From: Mycobacterium sp. IS-1590
GTDB taxonomy: Bacteria > Actinomycetota > Actinomycetes > Mycobacteriales > Mycobacteriaceae
Length of the DNA stretch: 64,000 nt
Direction: 5' to 3'
NCBI RefSeq assembly: GCF_001500025.1
Contig: NZ_LQIW01000045.1
Coordinates: 186,001-250,000 of the forward strand
The notes below the pieces were generated by a model. The model did no database searches and was not told the origin of the DNA. It worked only from the letters and a program-made list of their open reading frames with translations. Positions 1 to 8,767 of this stretch are shown here, piece by piece. Position 1 is the stretch's first letter. Every line of letters starts with the position of its first letter. Position numbers and translations under genes: made by a program.

Positions 1-1076
1 GCTATCGAGTCGTCCACGTCGGCACCGGACTGACCGGCAGGGAGGCGTTGCGCGCGGTCATCGAGGACCCGTCGCTCGATCTCGTCGGGGTGAAGGTGTC
101 GACACCGCAGAAGGCCGGGATGGACGCGGGAGAACTGTGCGGTGCACCAGCTGTCGGAGTTCGTGCGACCGATGATCTCTCAGCTGTTCTCGCGCTGAAA
201 CCCGACTGCGTGACGTATTGCGCGACCGCCGTCCGACGCGAAGAAGAGGCGATCGCGGATATCGCCACGTACCTCAGAGCCGGGGTCAATGTGGTGACGT
301 TCTCCCTGATCCCGATGATCTATCCCCCGGCCGCACCCGCGCGATGGAGAGATGACCTCGAAAGGGCGGCCGCTGAGGGTAATTCAACGTTCTACGCCAC
401 CGGTAGCGAGCCGGGGTTCATCAGCCTGAACATCCCCACGGCTCTGCTGGCAGGAGCGGGTCGAGTCGACTCGTACCGGATGGACGAATACGCGGTCGAC
501 CTCGACAAGGCATACCCGATATGGGACGTCCTCCATGAGTCGATGGGATTCGGTAAGCCCGACGGCCACGTGCCGGTTCGAATCGCCTCTGGAAAGGTCG
601 ACAAGGACTGGAGCACGGTGGTGACCTACATCGCCGACATCCTCGGCTTCGAACTCGACGGGATAGAGCTGGATTGGGAGACCCTGCTCGCGCCGACGGA
701 GCTTCCGACCGCGCTCGGTGTCATCCCCGAGGGAACGATCTGTGCGCACCGGTGGCAACTCGCCGGCATCGTCAGAGGCCGCCCTGCTGTCGCGGTTCAA
801 TACTTCGCGACGGTCAGCAGCACACCGTGGCCCGATCGTTGGCCCAAGCCGGCACGCGAAGGCCAAGGCGGAATGGTGTTCCGCGTCAACGGCAATCCCA
901 ACATGAGCCTCGAACTGCACCTCGAGCAATCGAGCGACGACCGGGTGAATCCCGGTGTCGTGGCGACGGCGCTCGCGGCGGTGAACGCCATCCCGAGCGT
1001 TGTCGGAGCCCCACCGGGCGTGATCTCCAGCCCCCTGTCGGGGCCGTCGGTGGTCACCCGGCAGTCCAGCGCTTAG
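1..1076 (+). CDS. DapB-like NAD(P)-dependent dehydrogenase, 5' end outside window
   Basis: The frame is already open at base 3. Its first visible residues, YRVVHVGTGLTGREAL, are a Rossmann beta-alpha-beta with a GTGLTG glycine motif, so the true start lies just upstream of the window and about 357 residues are present. The family is annotated dihydrodipicolinate-reductase-like in mycobacteria and is also related to 2,4-diaminopentanoate dehydrogenase. The catabolic context makes lysine synthesis unlikely; the substrate is unknown. Two paralogs sit at 2754-3833 and 59417-60526, sharing the motif seen here as VVTFSLIPMIYPP and a C-terminal AINAIPSVV-type block. The stop overlaps the stop of the convergent SDR by 4 nt (TTAG). 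Confidence 0.8.
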   Translation, partial: YRVVHVGTGLTGREALRAVIEDPSLDLVGVKVSTPQKAGMDAGELCGAPAVGVRATDDLSAVLALKPDCVTYCATAVRREEEAIADIATYLRAGVNVVTFSLIPMIYPPAAPARWRDDLERAAAEGNSTFYATGSEPGFISLNIPTALLAGAGRVDSYRMDEYAVDLDKAYPIWDVLHESMGFGKPDGHVPVRIASGKVDKDWSTVVTYIADILGFELDGIELDWETLLAPTELPTALGVIPEGTICAHRWQLAGIVRGRPAVAVQYFATVSSTPWPDRWPKPAREGQGGMVFRVNGNPNMSLELHLEQSSDDRVNPGVVATALAAVNAIPSVVGAPPGVISSPLSGPSVVTRQSSA

Positions 1077-1894
1077 CTGCCGGTCACGCCGACGTCCACC
1101 GGAATGGCGGCAGCCGTGACGAATCTCGCCTCGTCGGATGCCAACCACGCGACCGCACTGGCGATGTCCTCGGCCGTGGTGATCGCGTCCGGCAGGAGTT
1201 GCTTTGCGAAGCCGGGACGCAGCGCCGGATTCGACTTCGCCGCCTCGGCCATCGCCTCGATCATCCGACCGCTTCCCATCGGCGTCGCCACCGAGCCGGG
1301 GTGCAGGCTGTTCACTCGGATGTGGTACTTGCCGAGTTCGCCGGCGAACGAACGGGCCAGCGCCGTCACGGCGTGCTTACTGGCCGTGTAGGCAATCATG
1401 AACGGCTCCACGGTGAGGCCGGCCGCCGACCCGACGAGGATGATGGAGCCACCCCGCCCGCCGGCGATGATGTGCTTGGCTCCTGCCATCACCGTGTTCC
1501 AGGTGCCGACGATGTTGATGTCGATGGTGTCCCGGAAGTCACGCGGCGACACCTGATCCCACACGGCAGGCACACAGATGCCCGCGTTGGCAACGATGAC
1601 ATCGAGCCGCCCAAGCTCGGCGACCGCGTTGTCGACGGCAGTACAGAGGCCGTCGTGGTCTCGGGTGTCGACGACCGCCGTCACCGACCGCCGGCCATTG
1701 GCTTCCACCATCTCCGCCGTCTCGGCCAGATCCTCAGGCGTGGCGGAATCGTAGGGGACACTCGGTGGTAGCGGGCCGGCGATGTCAACGAGAATGACGT
1801 CGGCACCATCGGCGCTGAGCCTTTCGGCATGAGCGCGTCCCTGTCCGCGGGCCGCCCCGGTGATGAGCGCGACCTTGTCGGTCATGTCGGGCAC
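1073..1894 (-). CDS. mycofactocin-type short-chain dehydrogenase/reductase
   Basis: This is a classical SDR of about 270 residues. The N-terminal nucleotide motif reads GAARGQGRAHA, the signature I associate with SDRs that hold NAD tightly and pass electrons to mycofactocin. Further motifs are NAG (VIVANAGICVP), the catalytic serine in the VGSAAG stretch, and YTASKHA with catalytic Tyr and Lys. An unidentified alcohol or ketone in the surrounding catabolism is the likely substrate. The start is GTG at 1894 or ATG at 1885 (MTDKVALITG); neither has a clear ribosome binding site. The mycofactocin assignment rests only on the motif, since no mft genes are in the window. Confidence 0.82.
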   Translation of the reverse strand: MPDMTDKVALITGAARGQGRAHAERLSADGADVILVDIAGPLPPSVPYDSATPEDLAETAEMVEANGRRSVTAVVDTRDHDGLCTAVDNAVAELGRLDVIVANAGICVPAVWDQVSPRDFRDTIDINIVGTWNTVMAGAKHIIAGGRGGSIILVGSAAGLTVEPFMIAYTASKHAVTALARSFAGELGKYHIRVNSLHPGSVATPMGSGRMIEAMAEAAKSNPALRPGFAKQLLPDAITTAEDIASAVAWLASDEARFVTAAAIPVDVGVTGS

Positions 1895-1974
1895 ACGCGC
1901 ACGCTACCGCACCTGAGAATTCGGATTAACGGTTTTGGAGAGCGTCCGTTGCGTAAGTGATAGCTTCTCCGATC

Positions 1975-2757
1975 ATGGGTGTGCTCGACGGTCAGACGGC
2001 GTTCGTTCTCGGTGCATCTGCGGGTATCGCTCAGGCTTCAGCCAGACTGCTGGCGATCGACGGCGCGACACTGTACCTACTCGGGCGATCCATGAAACGG
2101 CTGGAAGCGACGCGTGACCGAATCCACGAAGCCGCGCCGGATGCGGAGATTGTGCTGCACAAGGGGGATCCCGAAGACGAGGACACCGTGAAAGCAGCGG
2201 CACAGTCCGCCCACGATGTCCACGGCCGGTTGAACATCGTCATCGGCACGGTGGCCAGCGGCGGCACCGGGCCGCTCATCGAACAGGACCTCGACACCTT
2301 CACGAATTTCGTGATGGGCAACCTGCGCTCGAACTTCCTGGCGCTGCGCTATTCGGCACCGCTGATGACGGCCGGCGGTTCGATCGTGTTCATCTCGTCG
2401 ACATCCGCCAAGATTCCGATGGAGGGGCTGGGGCACTACTCGGCGGGCAAGGCCGCGCTCGAGATGTTCATCCGCGTCGCCGCCTCAGAACTGGGCCCGC
2501 GCGGCATCCGAGTCAATGCGGTGCGTCCGGGCTTGACAGAAGCGGCCACCACTCAGGGCTACATCCACCTCGAAGAGCTGACGAGCAGCTTCCTGGAGCG
2601 GGTTCCGCTGGGCAGGCTCGGTGTCTCCGACGACATCGCTCCCGGCGTGCGCTATCTGGCCGGACCCGAGTCCGGCTGGATGACGGGGCAGAGCTTCGCA
2701 ATCGACGGAGGAAACGAGGTGCGGGGCGCTCCCCGCGGACCGATGTTCACCGTCTAA
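1975..2757 (+). CDS. SDR family oxidoreductase
   Basis: A 260-residue SDR starting MGVLDGQTAFVLGASAGI, with an atypical glycine motif (GASAGIAQAS). The strand-4 region reads VIGTVASGG in place of NNAG. The active site shows FISSTSAK (Ser) followed by HYSAGKAALE (Tyr, Lys). The C-terminal SGWMTGQSFAIDGG is typical of FabG-like enzymes. The start is taken at ATG 1975; an in-frame GTG at 1957 would add six residues. It reads away from the minus-strand SDR across an 80-nt gap carrying a TGAGAA half-site at 1914. It converges with the DapB-like gene, the stops overlapping by 4 nt. The substrate is unknown. Confidence 0.78.
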   Translation: MGVLDGQTAFVLGASAGIAQASARLLAIDGATLYLLGRSMKRLEATRDRIHEAAPDAEIVLHKGDPEDEDTVKAAAQSAHDVHGRLNIVIGTVASGGTGPLIEQDLDTFTNFVMGNLRSNFLALRYSAPLMTAGGSIVFISSTSAKIPMEGLGHYSAGKAALEMFIRVAASELGPRGIRVNAVRPGLTEAATTQGYIHLEELTSSFLERVPLGRLGVSDDIAPGVRYLAGPESGWMTGQSFAIDGGNEVRGAPRGPMFTV

Positions 2758-3833
2758 CCGAAGTCCAACGCATTGCGGGGCGCCGTGATCGGCAGATCCA
2801 GCGACGTGGCGATTCCCGGCGCCGCGTCGACGACATAGGGGATGGCGTTGACGACCCGCATGGCCGTCGCCTCCATCGCGTTGGCGTTGGCCGACTCTGG
2901 CGTGTCCTCGGTACCGAGGTTCAGGTCGCACCGGATGTGGGGTTGGCCATCGATGATGAGCCGGTAGGTGCCGTTGGGCGCCGAGGCCCACTCGGGTGCC
3001 AGGTCGGGCGCCATCCGATTGATGTGCTCGATCGTGATCACGGGGTGGCCGTCGACGACGCCGGTGGTCTTTGCGCGCACCGCGCCGCAGGTCCCCGCGG
3101 GAATGGTTCCACACGCGACATGCAGATCTCGCGGGGTGAGCACCCGCTCGTAGGACTCGGTGACCTTCTCGAGCTCCACACCAAGGGCTTTGGCCACCAA
3201 CCCGATCGGCGGTCCCCAGGCGAACTGCTGGGCACCGTCGAGTTCGAGGAGCGGCGTGAAATCGAGCGGCTTGCCGAAGCCCATGGCGTCGATCATGAGG
3301 TCCCGGTTGGGGTATGCCGAGTAGTCGAAGATCTCCTGCGCCCTTATGGACCGGATGGTGTTCGACAGCGTGCTCAGCAGCACCGCGAGCTGGTCGCCGG
3401 CGAAGCCGGGTTCGATACCCGACGTGTAGATCGTGACTCCTCCGGACAAGGCGGCCGCACGGACTTGATCGGCCAACTGCGGGATCCATCTGTCGGGGAA
3501 CATCATTCCCGGGGTATTGGTGGTCACCACGTTGAGCCCGGCATTGAGCAGACGGACGTAGTCGCGCACCGCGGCGGCGTCCATCTCCGGGCTGGCCGCG
3601 CCGTAGACCACGCAATCGGGCTTGGCTGCGATGATGTCGTCGAGGCTGCCGGTCGTGATCAGACCGATCGGGCCCAGTCCGATGATCTCGCCGGCGTCGC
3701 GCCCGACCTTCTCGGCGCTGTGTACCCACACCCCGACCAGGTCCAGGTGCGGCCGTCGAACGATCGCGCGGATCGACAGGCTGCTGATCCAACCGGTGGA
3801 TATGACGGCGACTCGTAATGGCTTGTCAGTCAC
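2754..3833 (-). CDS. DapB-like NAD(P)-dependent dehydrogenase
   Basis: A 359-residue full-length paralog of the genes at the window start and at 59417. The N-terminal Rossmann segment is RVAVISTGWISSLSIRA, where the usual second glycine run is degenerate. It is followed by a VVTTNTPGMMFP block matching VVCTSLVPMCYPP in the 59417 paralog. The GTG start at 3833 has AAGGAGC about 9 nt upstream. A degenerate copy of the window-wide operator motif lies 81 nt upstream at 3914. The family may reduce or oxidatively deaminate a carbonyl/amine substrate; which one cannot be told from sequence. Confidence 0.78.
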   Translation of the reverse strand: MTDKPLRVAVISTGWISSLSIRAIVRRPHLDLVGVWVHSAEKVGRDAGEIIGLGPIGLITTGSLDDIIAAKPDCVVYGAASPEMDAAAVRDYVRLLNAGLNVVTTNTPGMMFPDRWIPQLADQVRAAALSGGVTIYTSGIEPGFAGDQLAVLLSTLSNTIRSIRAQEIFDYSAYPNRDLMIDAMGFGKPLDFTPLLELDGAQQFAWGPPIGLVAKALGVELEKVTESYERVLTPRDLHVACGTIPAGTCGAVRAKTTGVVDGHPVITIEHINRMAPDLAPEWASAPNGTYRLIIDGQPHIRCDLNLGTEDTPESANANAMEATAMRVVNAIPYVVDAAPGIATSLDLPITAPRNALDFG

Positions 3834-3913
3834 GGATTGAGCTCCTTCGGTATCCCAGGGCGGGGATCGGGGAGGTGGACCGGTTCCAATGCCTCGTCGC
3901 GAATGTACCGGAG

Positions 3914-3931
3914 CGAGAATGCAAGTTTCCG
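3914..3931. promoter_or_regulatory. candidate operator, degenerate GAGAA-N6-TTCTC copy
   Basis: CGAGAA-TGCAAG-TTTCCG: the left arm matches the consensus perfectly, the right arm partly (TTTCC instead of TTCTC). It lies in the 132-nt gap upstream of the DapB-like gene ending at 2754. It shares the CGAGAATG-TTTCC form with the copy at 55144. Confidence 0.4.
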
Positions 3932-3965
3932 GAAACGGAAAACCCTCTTCGCGAGAGCTATGGGC

Positions 3966-5576
3966 TCACCTGTCGGCCAGGAGATCACCGAGCTGCTTGG
4001 CGAGGTCCGACTTCTTGACCTTGCCGGTGGCGGTGAACGGCAGCGCCTCTTTGTCTGTGACCCAGATGAACTTCGGCACTTTGTATGCCGACAGCTGGCT
4101 GCGGAGGTCTGCCCGCAGAGCCTCGGCATCCAGCTGCGCGTCGCCGCGCGGCACCACCGCCGCGGCCACGATCGTTCCGTTGCGGCCATCCTCGGCACCG
4201 ACGACATAGGCCTCGAGAACGCCGTCGCACCCGGACAGGGCCGACTCCACTTCTCCCGGTGTGACGTTGGTGCCGCCACTGGTTTTGATCAGGTCGCCCA
4301 ACCGCCCGGTGAACGTGATCCAGCCATCGTCGTACTGGACTCCGCAGTCGCCGGTTCGGTAGTAGCCGTCGGGCGTGAACACGTCCTCCCGCTCCCGCTT
4401 GTACAGCCGCTGCATGAGCGAGTAGCCACGCACCCAGATCTCGCCGTCGCGGCCCGGGGGCACGGGGTCTCCCGTCTCTGGGTCGACGAGAACATGCGAC
4501 AACCCTTCGATCGAGTATCCGCCCGTCACCGAGCGATCGGCCGGCTGCGGTGGATACGGGTCGACGCCGATGTGGTTGCCGCAGAGTTCGGTCATCCCCA
4601 GCGCATTGGGGCCCTCGGGCCGGCGTTCGGGGGGCACCATGGCGGGCATGCTGGTGCGCTGCACCGAGCTGAGGTCGCGCCGCGCGAAGTCCGGGTGCTC
4701 GGCCAGCGACTTGCCTTGCTGCGGCCAGCCCAGCGTGATGGTCGCGCGATGACGTTCGATCAACTCGAGCGCCTCGGCGGCGTCGAACGCGGGCTGGGTC
4801 ACCAGCGTCGCACCGTGATGGATCACCGCATGGATGCCGGTGATCAGGCCACCGACCCAGAAGAACGGCATCGCCGTGAACATCACCGTGGTGTTCGTGA
4901 CGCCGTAGTCGAACGTCAGGTTGTACGTGTGGCGCACCAACGTACCGTGGGTGTGCACAGGGCCTTTCGGGTCTCCGGTGCTGCCCGAGGTGTAGATGAT
5001 CATCGCGTCGTCGGCAGGCGTCACGCACGACTCGACCTCCGCCAAGAAGTCGGCGCCGTATCGCTCATCCGCGCTGACCGGCAGCGTCGTCGCCCACGAG
5101 CGGTCGCTGCGTCCCCACACCACGATCGTGCGCAGATACGGTGCGCCCGACACGGCCAGTCTGCCGGGAACGCTCTGGTCGGCGAGGCCCGGCAGCGCCT
5201 CTTCGAGGCGGTCGAGGAAACTGTGGCCACGGAAATCCGACAGGGCGAGGATTGCACGCAGATCGGCGTGACGAGCGGTCCACGCCAGCTCAGCCGCTTT
5301 GTAGAAGGTGTTCAACGGCACCGCAACCGCGCCGATCCGGGTCGTTGCGAACCAGGCGACAGCCCAGTCGATGCTGTTGGGCATCAGGATGCCGACGTGG
5401 TCACCCTTCCCGAAGCCCTCGTCCAGCAGCGTCGTCGCCACGCGAGCCGACCGCTGCTCCAGGTCGGAATAGGTCAACGTCTGACCATCCGCAATGAGAA
5501 ACGGCTTGTCGCCGAACCGCGCCGCGGACGACCTGACGAGGGTGGGGATCGTTGGCGTAAATGTCGGGAAGGGCAC
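3966..5576 (-). CDS. acyl-CoA synthetase (AMP-forming, FadD family)
   Basis: A 536-residue ANL-superfamily enzyme that would activate a carboxylic acid as an acyl-adenylate and then a CoA thioester. Visible motifs: the AMP-binding P-loop IIYTSGSTGDPKG near residue 190, the YRTGD motif about residue 400, the GRLGDLIKTSGG hinge, and the C-terminal catalytic lysine in PFTATGKVKKS. The start is GTG 5576. It is divergent from the NTF2-like gene at 5694 and shares a 117-nt promoter gap with it; that gap contains a near-perfect copy of the window-wide operator. Substrate unknown. Confidence 0.88.
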   Translation of the reverse strand: MPFPTFTPTIPTLVRSSAARFGDKPFLIADGQTLTYSDLEQRSARVATTLLDEGFGKGDHVGILMPNSIDWAVAWFATTRIGAVAVPLNTFYKAAELAWTARHADLRAILALSDFRGHSFLDRLEEALPGLADQSVPGRLAVSGAPYLRTIVVWGRSDRSWATTLPVSADERYGADFLAEVESCVTPADDAMIIYTSGSTGDPKGPVHTHGTLVRHTYNLTFDYGVTNTTVMFTAMPFFWVGGLITGIHAVIHHGATLVTQPAFDAAEALELIERHRATITLGWPQQGKSLAEHPDFARRDLSSVQRTSMPAMVPPERRPEGPNALGMTELCGNHIGVDPYPPQPADRSVTGGYSIEGLSHVLVDPETGDPVPPGRDGEIWVRGYSLMQRLYKREREDVFTPDGYYRTGDCGVQYDDGWITFTGRLGDLIKTSGGTNVTPGEVESALSGCDGVLEAYVVGAEDGRNGTIVAAAVVPRGDAQLDAEALRADLRSQLSAYKVPKFIWVTDKEALPFTATGKVKKSDLAKQLGDLLADR

Positions 5577-5645
5577 GAGGTGGAATCCTTAGCAATCCTG
5601 CGCTCGGACGGGCTGCCTCAACAGGATAGCCATCTTCACCCCAAA

Positions 5646-5663
5646 CGAGAATATCGGTTCTCG
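5646..5663. promoter_or_regulatory. candidate operator CGAGAA-N6-TTCTCG
   Basis: CGAGAATATCGGTTCTCG has perfect 6-bp arms around a 6-bp spacer. It lies between the divergent starts of the acyl-CoA synthetase (5576) and the NTF2-like protein (5694). The same motif recurs in other promoter gaps of this window. Confidence 0.6.
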
Positions 5664-5693
5664 CTGGATGTCCCCGGCCATTAGACTCCGGCC

Positions 5694-6242
5694 ATGTCGA
5701 CGTCCGACCGGGTGGATCGACTCGAGTCCAGCATCGAGATCGCCCAACTGCCCAGCCGCTACGCCATGGCACTCGATGCGCGGGATCTCGACGCGCTGGT
5801 GGCGTTGTTCGTCGACGACGTGCACGCCGGGTCGCACGGCGTCGGTAGGGCGGCGCTCAGGCGGTGGTACGACGAGGTGCTGCGGAGGTTCTATCGAAGC
5901 ATCCACCTGATCTGCGGGCATGCATTCGATTTCGCCGATCCCGACCATGCGACGGGTTCAACGTACTGCCGGGCCGAGCATGAGGACGGCGACGGGTGGT
6001 ATGTCATCACGATGCGTTACGACGACGTCTACGAACGCCGCGACGGCGCCTGGTACTTCGTCAAGCGACGCGAGCATCCCTGGTACTCCGTCGACGTGAC
6101 CGAGCGGCCCGGCCCGGAATTCATCCGCTGGCCCAGCGATGTACCGCTGCGCGCACAGATGCCCCACCGCATGCCGACCTGGCGGGCATTCTGGGACAGC
6201 GGTGACCCGGCGCTTCCCGAGCGCCTGTCACGGCTGCCGTAG
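5694..6242 (+). CDS. NTF2/SnoaL-like domain protein
   Basis: A 182-residue protein with the NTF2-like layout: an N-terminal helix (EIAQLPSRYAMALDARDLDALVALF split around residues 11-42), FVDDV, then curved-sheet strands (GWYVITMRYDDVY, GAWYFVKRREH). This fold houses small isomerases, dehydratases and ring-hydroxylating dioxygenase beta subunits; stand-alone copies in catabolic clusters are often isomerases or hydratases. A long C-terminal tail after residue 130 is unusual for the family. It is the first gene of a plus-strand run with the CaiB-type transferase and P450 downstream. Function not assignable beyond fold. Confidence 0.7.
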   Translation: MSTSDRVDRLESSIEIAQLPSRYAMALDARDLDALVALFVDDVHAGSHGVGRAALRRWYDEVLRRFYRSIHLICGHAFDFADPDHATGSTYCRAEHEDGDGWYVITMRYDDVYERRDGAWYFVKRREHPWYSVDVTERPGPEFIRWPSDVPLRAQMPHRMPTWRAFWDSGDPALPERLSRLP

Positions 6243-6315
6243 CGCGTGAGCAAGCCCCCACGATAGTGTGATTCTCAAATCTGCAAATGACCGTTAACGC
6301 TTGTAGGAGGCCGAC

Positions 6316-7536
6316 ATTTCCGTCGATAACGTGCTCAGCGGAGTTCGGGTGCTCGAGGTCGCCGCGTGGACCTTCGTGCCGTCGGCAGGTGCAGTGCTCG
6401 CCGAATGGGGTGCCGAGGTCATCAAGGTCGAACCGCGAGACGGCGGGGATCCGCAGCGTGGCCTCGTCACCATGGGAATCGTCGACGAGGGCGGTGGTTC
6501 GGTCAACTACATGATCGAGATTCCCAATCGCGGCAAGAAATCGATCGGCGTAGATCTGAGCACGCCGGGAGGTCGGGAAGTGGTGCACGCACTTGCCAAG
6601 ACCTGCGATGTGTTCCTGACCAGCTATCTGCCGGATCGCCGCCGGAAGTTCGGCATCGACGTCGACGATATCCGGGCCGTCAACCCGAGCATCGTGTACG
6701 TGCGGGGATCCGGGCACGGCCCCAAGGGTCCGGACGCGGACAAGCCGGGCTATGACGGCGTCTCCTATTGGGCGCGCGGCGGGATCGCCACCGTGCTGAC
6801 GGAGGAGGCCGAGGAGCTCGTCCGCTCTCGCCCGGCATTCGGCGACCTCCTCGGCGGCATGACCATCGCAGGCGGCATCGCCGCGGCGCTGTACAAGAAG
6901 GCGACGACCGGCGAGGGGTCGGTCGTGGACGTGTCGCTGCTCGGCCTTGCGGCGTGGAACCTCAGCCCCGACGTAGCGGTGAGCCAAATCCACGGCGGCA
7001 GCGCGATTCCCAAGTTCAGCCATGCGGATGCACCCAACCCTCTCGTGGGGACGTACCGCACGAAGGACGGACGCTACGTCCAGTTGATGATGCTGCAACT
7101 CGACAAGTTCTACGCCGAGGCGATGCGCGTGATCGGGCTTCCGGAATTGATCGACGATCCCCGATTCGCCGATCCCGCGTCACGGTTCGAGAACCGGGTC
7201 AGCCTCATCGCCTTGCTCGACGAGGCATTCGCCAAGCGCACCCTGGCCGAGTGGCGCGAAACTCTGGCAGCGCTCTCGGGTGCGTGGGGCATTGTGCAGA
7301 CCCCGGGTGAGCTCTGCGAGGACCCCGCCATCACGGCCAACGGATATGTCGCCCACACCCAGACCGTCAACGGCGTGCCGTTCGCGCTGCCCACCAATCC
7401 CGTTCAGTTCGACGAGCGGTCGGTTACCCCTGATGGTGCGCCCGAACACGGTCAGCACACCGAGGAGATCCTCCTGGACGCCGGGATCGAGTGGGACACC
7501 ATCGAAGAACTCAAGGAGTCTGGAGCCATTTTGTGA
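6316..7536 (+). CDS. CaiB/BaiF family CoA-transferase
   Basis: A family III CoA-transferase of about 406 residues, expected to move CoA between an acyl-CoA and a free acid, or to act as an acyl-CoA racemase. The N-terminal domain starts LSGVRVLEVAAWTFVPSAG, followed by EWGAEVIKVEP; the large domain has the PGYDGVSYWARGG and NPLVGTYRTKDGRYVQL blocks. The first ATG/GTG/TTG is GTG 6331, but a perfect AGGAGG at 6305-6310 sits 5 nt before an in-frame ATT at 6316 and 20 nt before that GTG. I therefore propose ATT initiation (SVDNVLSG...). The stop overlaps the P450 start (GTGA). Confidence 0.85.
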   Translation: MSVDNVLSGVRVLEVAAWTFVPSAGAVLAEWGAEVIKVEPRDGGDPQRGLVTMGIVDEGGGSVNYMIEIPNRGKKSIGVDLSTPGGREVVHALAKTCDVFLTSYLPDRRRKFGIDVDDIRAVNPSIVYVRGSGHGPKGPDADKPGYDGVSYWARGGIATVLTEEAEELVRSRPAFGDLLGGMTIAGGIAAALYKKATTGEGSVVDVSLLGLAAWNLSPDVAVSQIHGGSAIPKFSHADAPNPLVGTYRTKDGRYVQLMMLQLDKFYAEAMRVIGLPELIDDPRFADPASRFENRVSLIALLDEAFAKRTLAEWRETLAALSGAWGIVQTPGELCEDPAITANGYVAHTQTVNGVPFALPTNPVQFDERSVTPDGAPEHGQHTEEILLDAGIEWDTIEELKESGAIL

Positions 7537-8762
7537 GCGCGACGCCGCATCACGTCGATGGGCGGCGTGTCGAATTCGACCCGTTCTCGCAAGACTTCTT
7601 CGACGGCGCGTACGACACCTACCGCCGCCTGCGCAACGAGGCGCCGATCTACTACAGCAGTAAGTGGGACTTCTGGGCGCTGACGCGCTACGACGACGTG
7701 GCACCCGCCACGAAGGATCACGAGACCTTCTCGTCGGCGAGGGGCGCCACCCTGGACATGGTCAAGGCGCACGACGACGCCATCCCGGTGCCGAAGGTGA
7801 TCATCTCGATGGATCCGCCGGAGCACCAGAAGATGCGGCGACTGGTCAGCAATGTGTTCACTCCGCGCGCGATCGCCGCGTTGGAGAACATGGTGCGCGA
7901 GAAGGTGTACGAGCGTATCGAGGCCCTGAACCCCGATCATTTCGACGTCGTCGCCGACTTCTCGGCGCTGTTCCCGAACGAGGTCATCACGACCATGCTC
8001 GGTGTCCCCGAGGCGGATCGGGACCAGATCCGACGCTGGCTCGATCTCCTACTCGAACGCCGTCCCGGTGAGATAGCGGTTCCCAGAGACGGATACGAGG
8101 CCTCAGTGAACACCGGCCTCTACTATTACGACCTCGTGCGACAGCGTCGCGCGGCGCCGCAGGACGACATGATCAGCCGTCTGATCGAGACGGAGATCGA
8201 GCGTGACGGCGTGGTCGAGAAGCTCTCCGATGTCGACATCACCGGCTTCGCCACGATGCTCGGAGGAGCGGGCGCCGAAACGGTCACGAAGTTGGTGGGC
8301 AACGCGATGGTCGCGTTCGCGGACTTCCCCGATCAGTGGCGAAAGCTGCGCGCGGACCGCAGCAAGATCCCCGCCGCGGTCGAGGAACTACTGCGGTATG
8401 AAGCGCCGTCGCAATATCAGGTCCGCACCGCGACGCGCGATGTCACCTACTACGGCACCACGATTCCCAAGGACGCCGCCGTGTTACTGATAACGGGATC
8501 GGCCCTGCGCGACGAGCGGATATTCGACGATCCTGACCGGCTCGACATCGACCGGGACCGCAAAATGGGCTTCAACCTCGCCTTCGGTTACGGCATACAC
8601 AGTTGTCTCGGAGCTGCCCTGGCGCGCATGGAAAGCCGCATCGCGCTCGACGCGCTGCTCGATCTGATCCCCGAGTACGAGGTCGACCGTGACGGTCTTC
8701 GGCGCGTGGCGATGTCCAATGTGTGTGGCTATTCCAACGTCCCGGTGCGCCGGACTTCCTGA
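7533..8762 (+). CDS. cytochrome P450
   Basis: A soluble bacterial P450 of 409 residues that would hydroxylate a hydrophobic substrate using external ferredoxin; no ferredoxin gene is nearby. The I-helix reads LGGAGAETVTKL around residue 244. ExxR is EELLR near 285-288. The heme loop is FGYGIHSCLGAAL with the axial Cys at about 358. The GTG start at 7533 overlaps the previous stop by 4 nt; a more upstream in-frame codon at 7491 would lie inside the CaiB gene and is rejected. Being third in an operon with an NTF2-like protein and a CoA-transferase suggests a CoA-linked or acid substrate. Confidence 0.9.
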   Translation: MSATPHHVDGRRVEFDPFSQDFFDGAYDTYRRLRNEAPIYYSSKWDFWALTRYDDVAPATKDHETFSSARGATLDMVKAHDDAIPVPKVIISMDPPEHQKMRRLVSNVFTPRAIAALENMVREKVYERIEALNPDHFDVVADFSALFPNEVITTMLGVPEADRDQIRRWLDLLLERRPGEIAVPRDGYEASVNTGLYYYDLVRQRRAAPQDDMISRLIETEIERDGVVEKLSDVDITGFATMLGGAGAETVTKLVGNAMVAFADFPDQWRKLRADRSKIPAAVEELLRYEAPSQYQVRTATRDVTYYGTTIPKDAAVLLITGSALRDERIFDDPDRLDIDRDRKMGFNLAFGYGIHSCLGAALARMESRIALDALLDLIPEYEVDRDGLRRVAMSNVCGYSNVPVRRTS

Positions 8763-8767
8763 AACAG

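Noticed and set aside
3837..5684. 615-codon plus-strand open frame
   Set aside because: It lies antisense to a well-supported acyl-CoA synthetase; the translation is Arg/Gly/His-rich with no domain, the usual shadow of a high-G+C gene.
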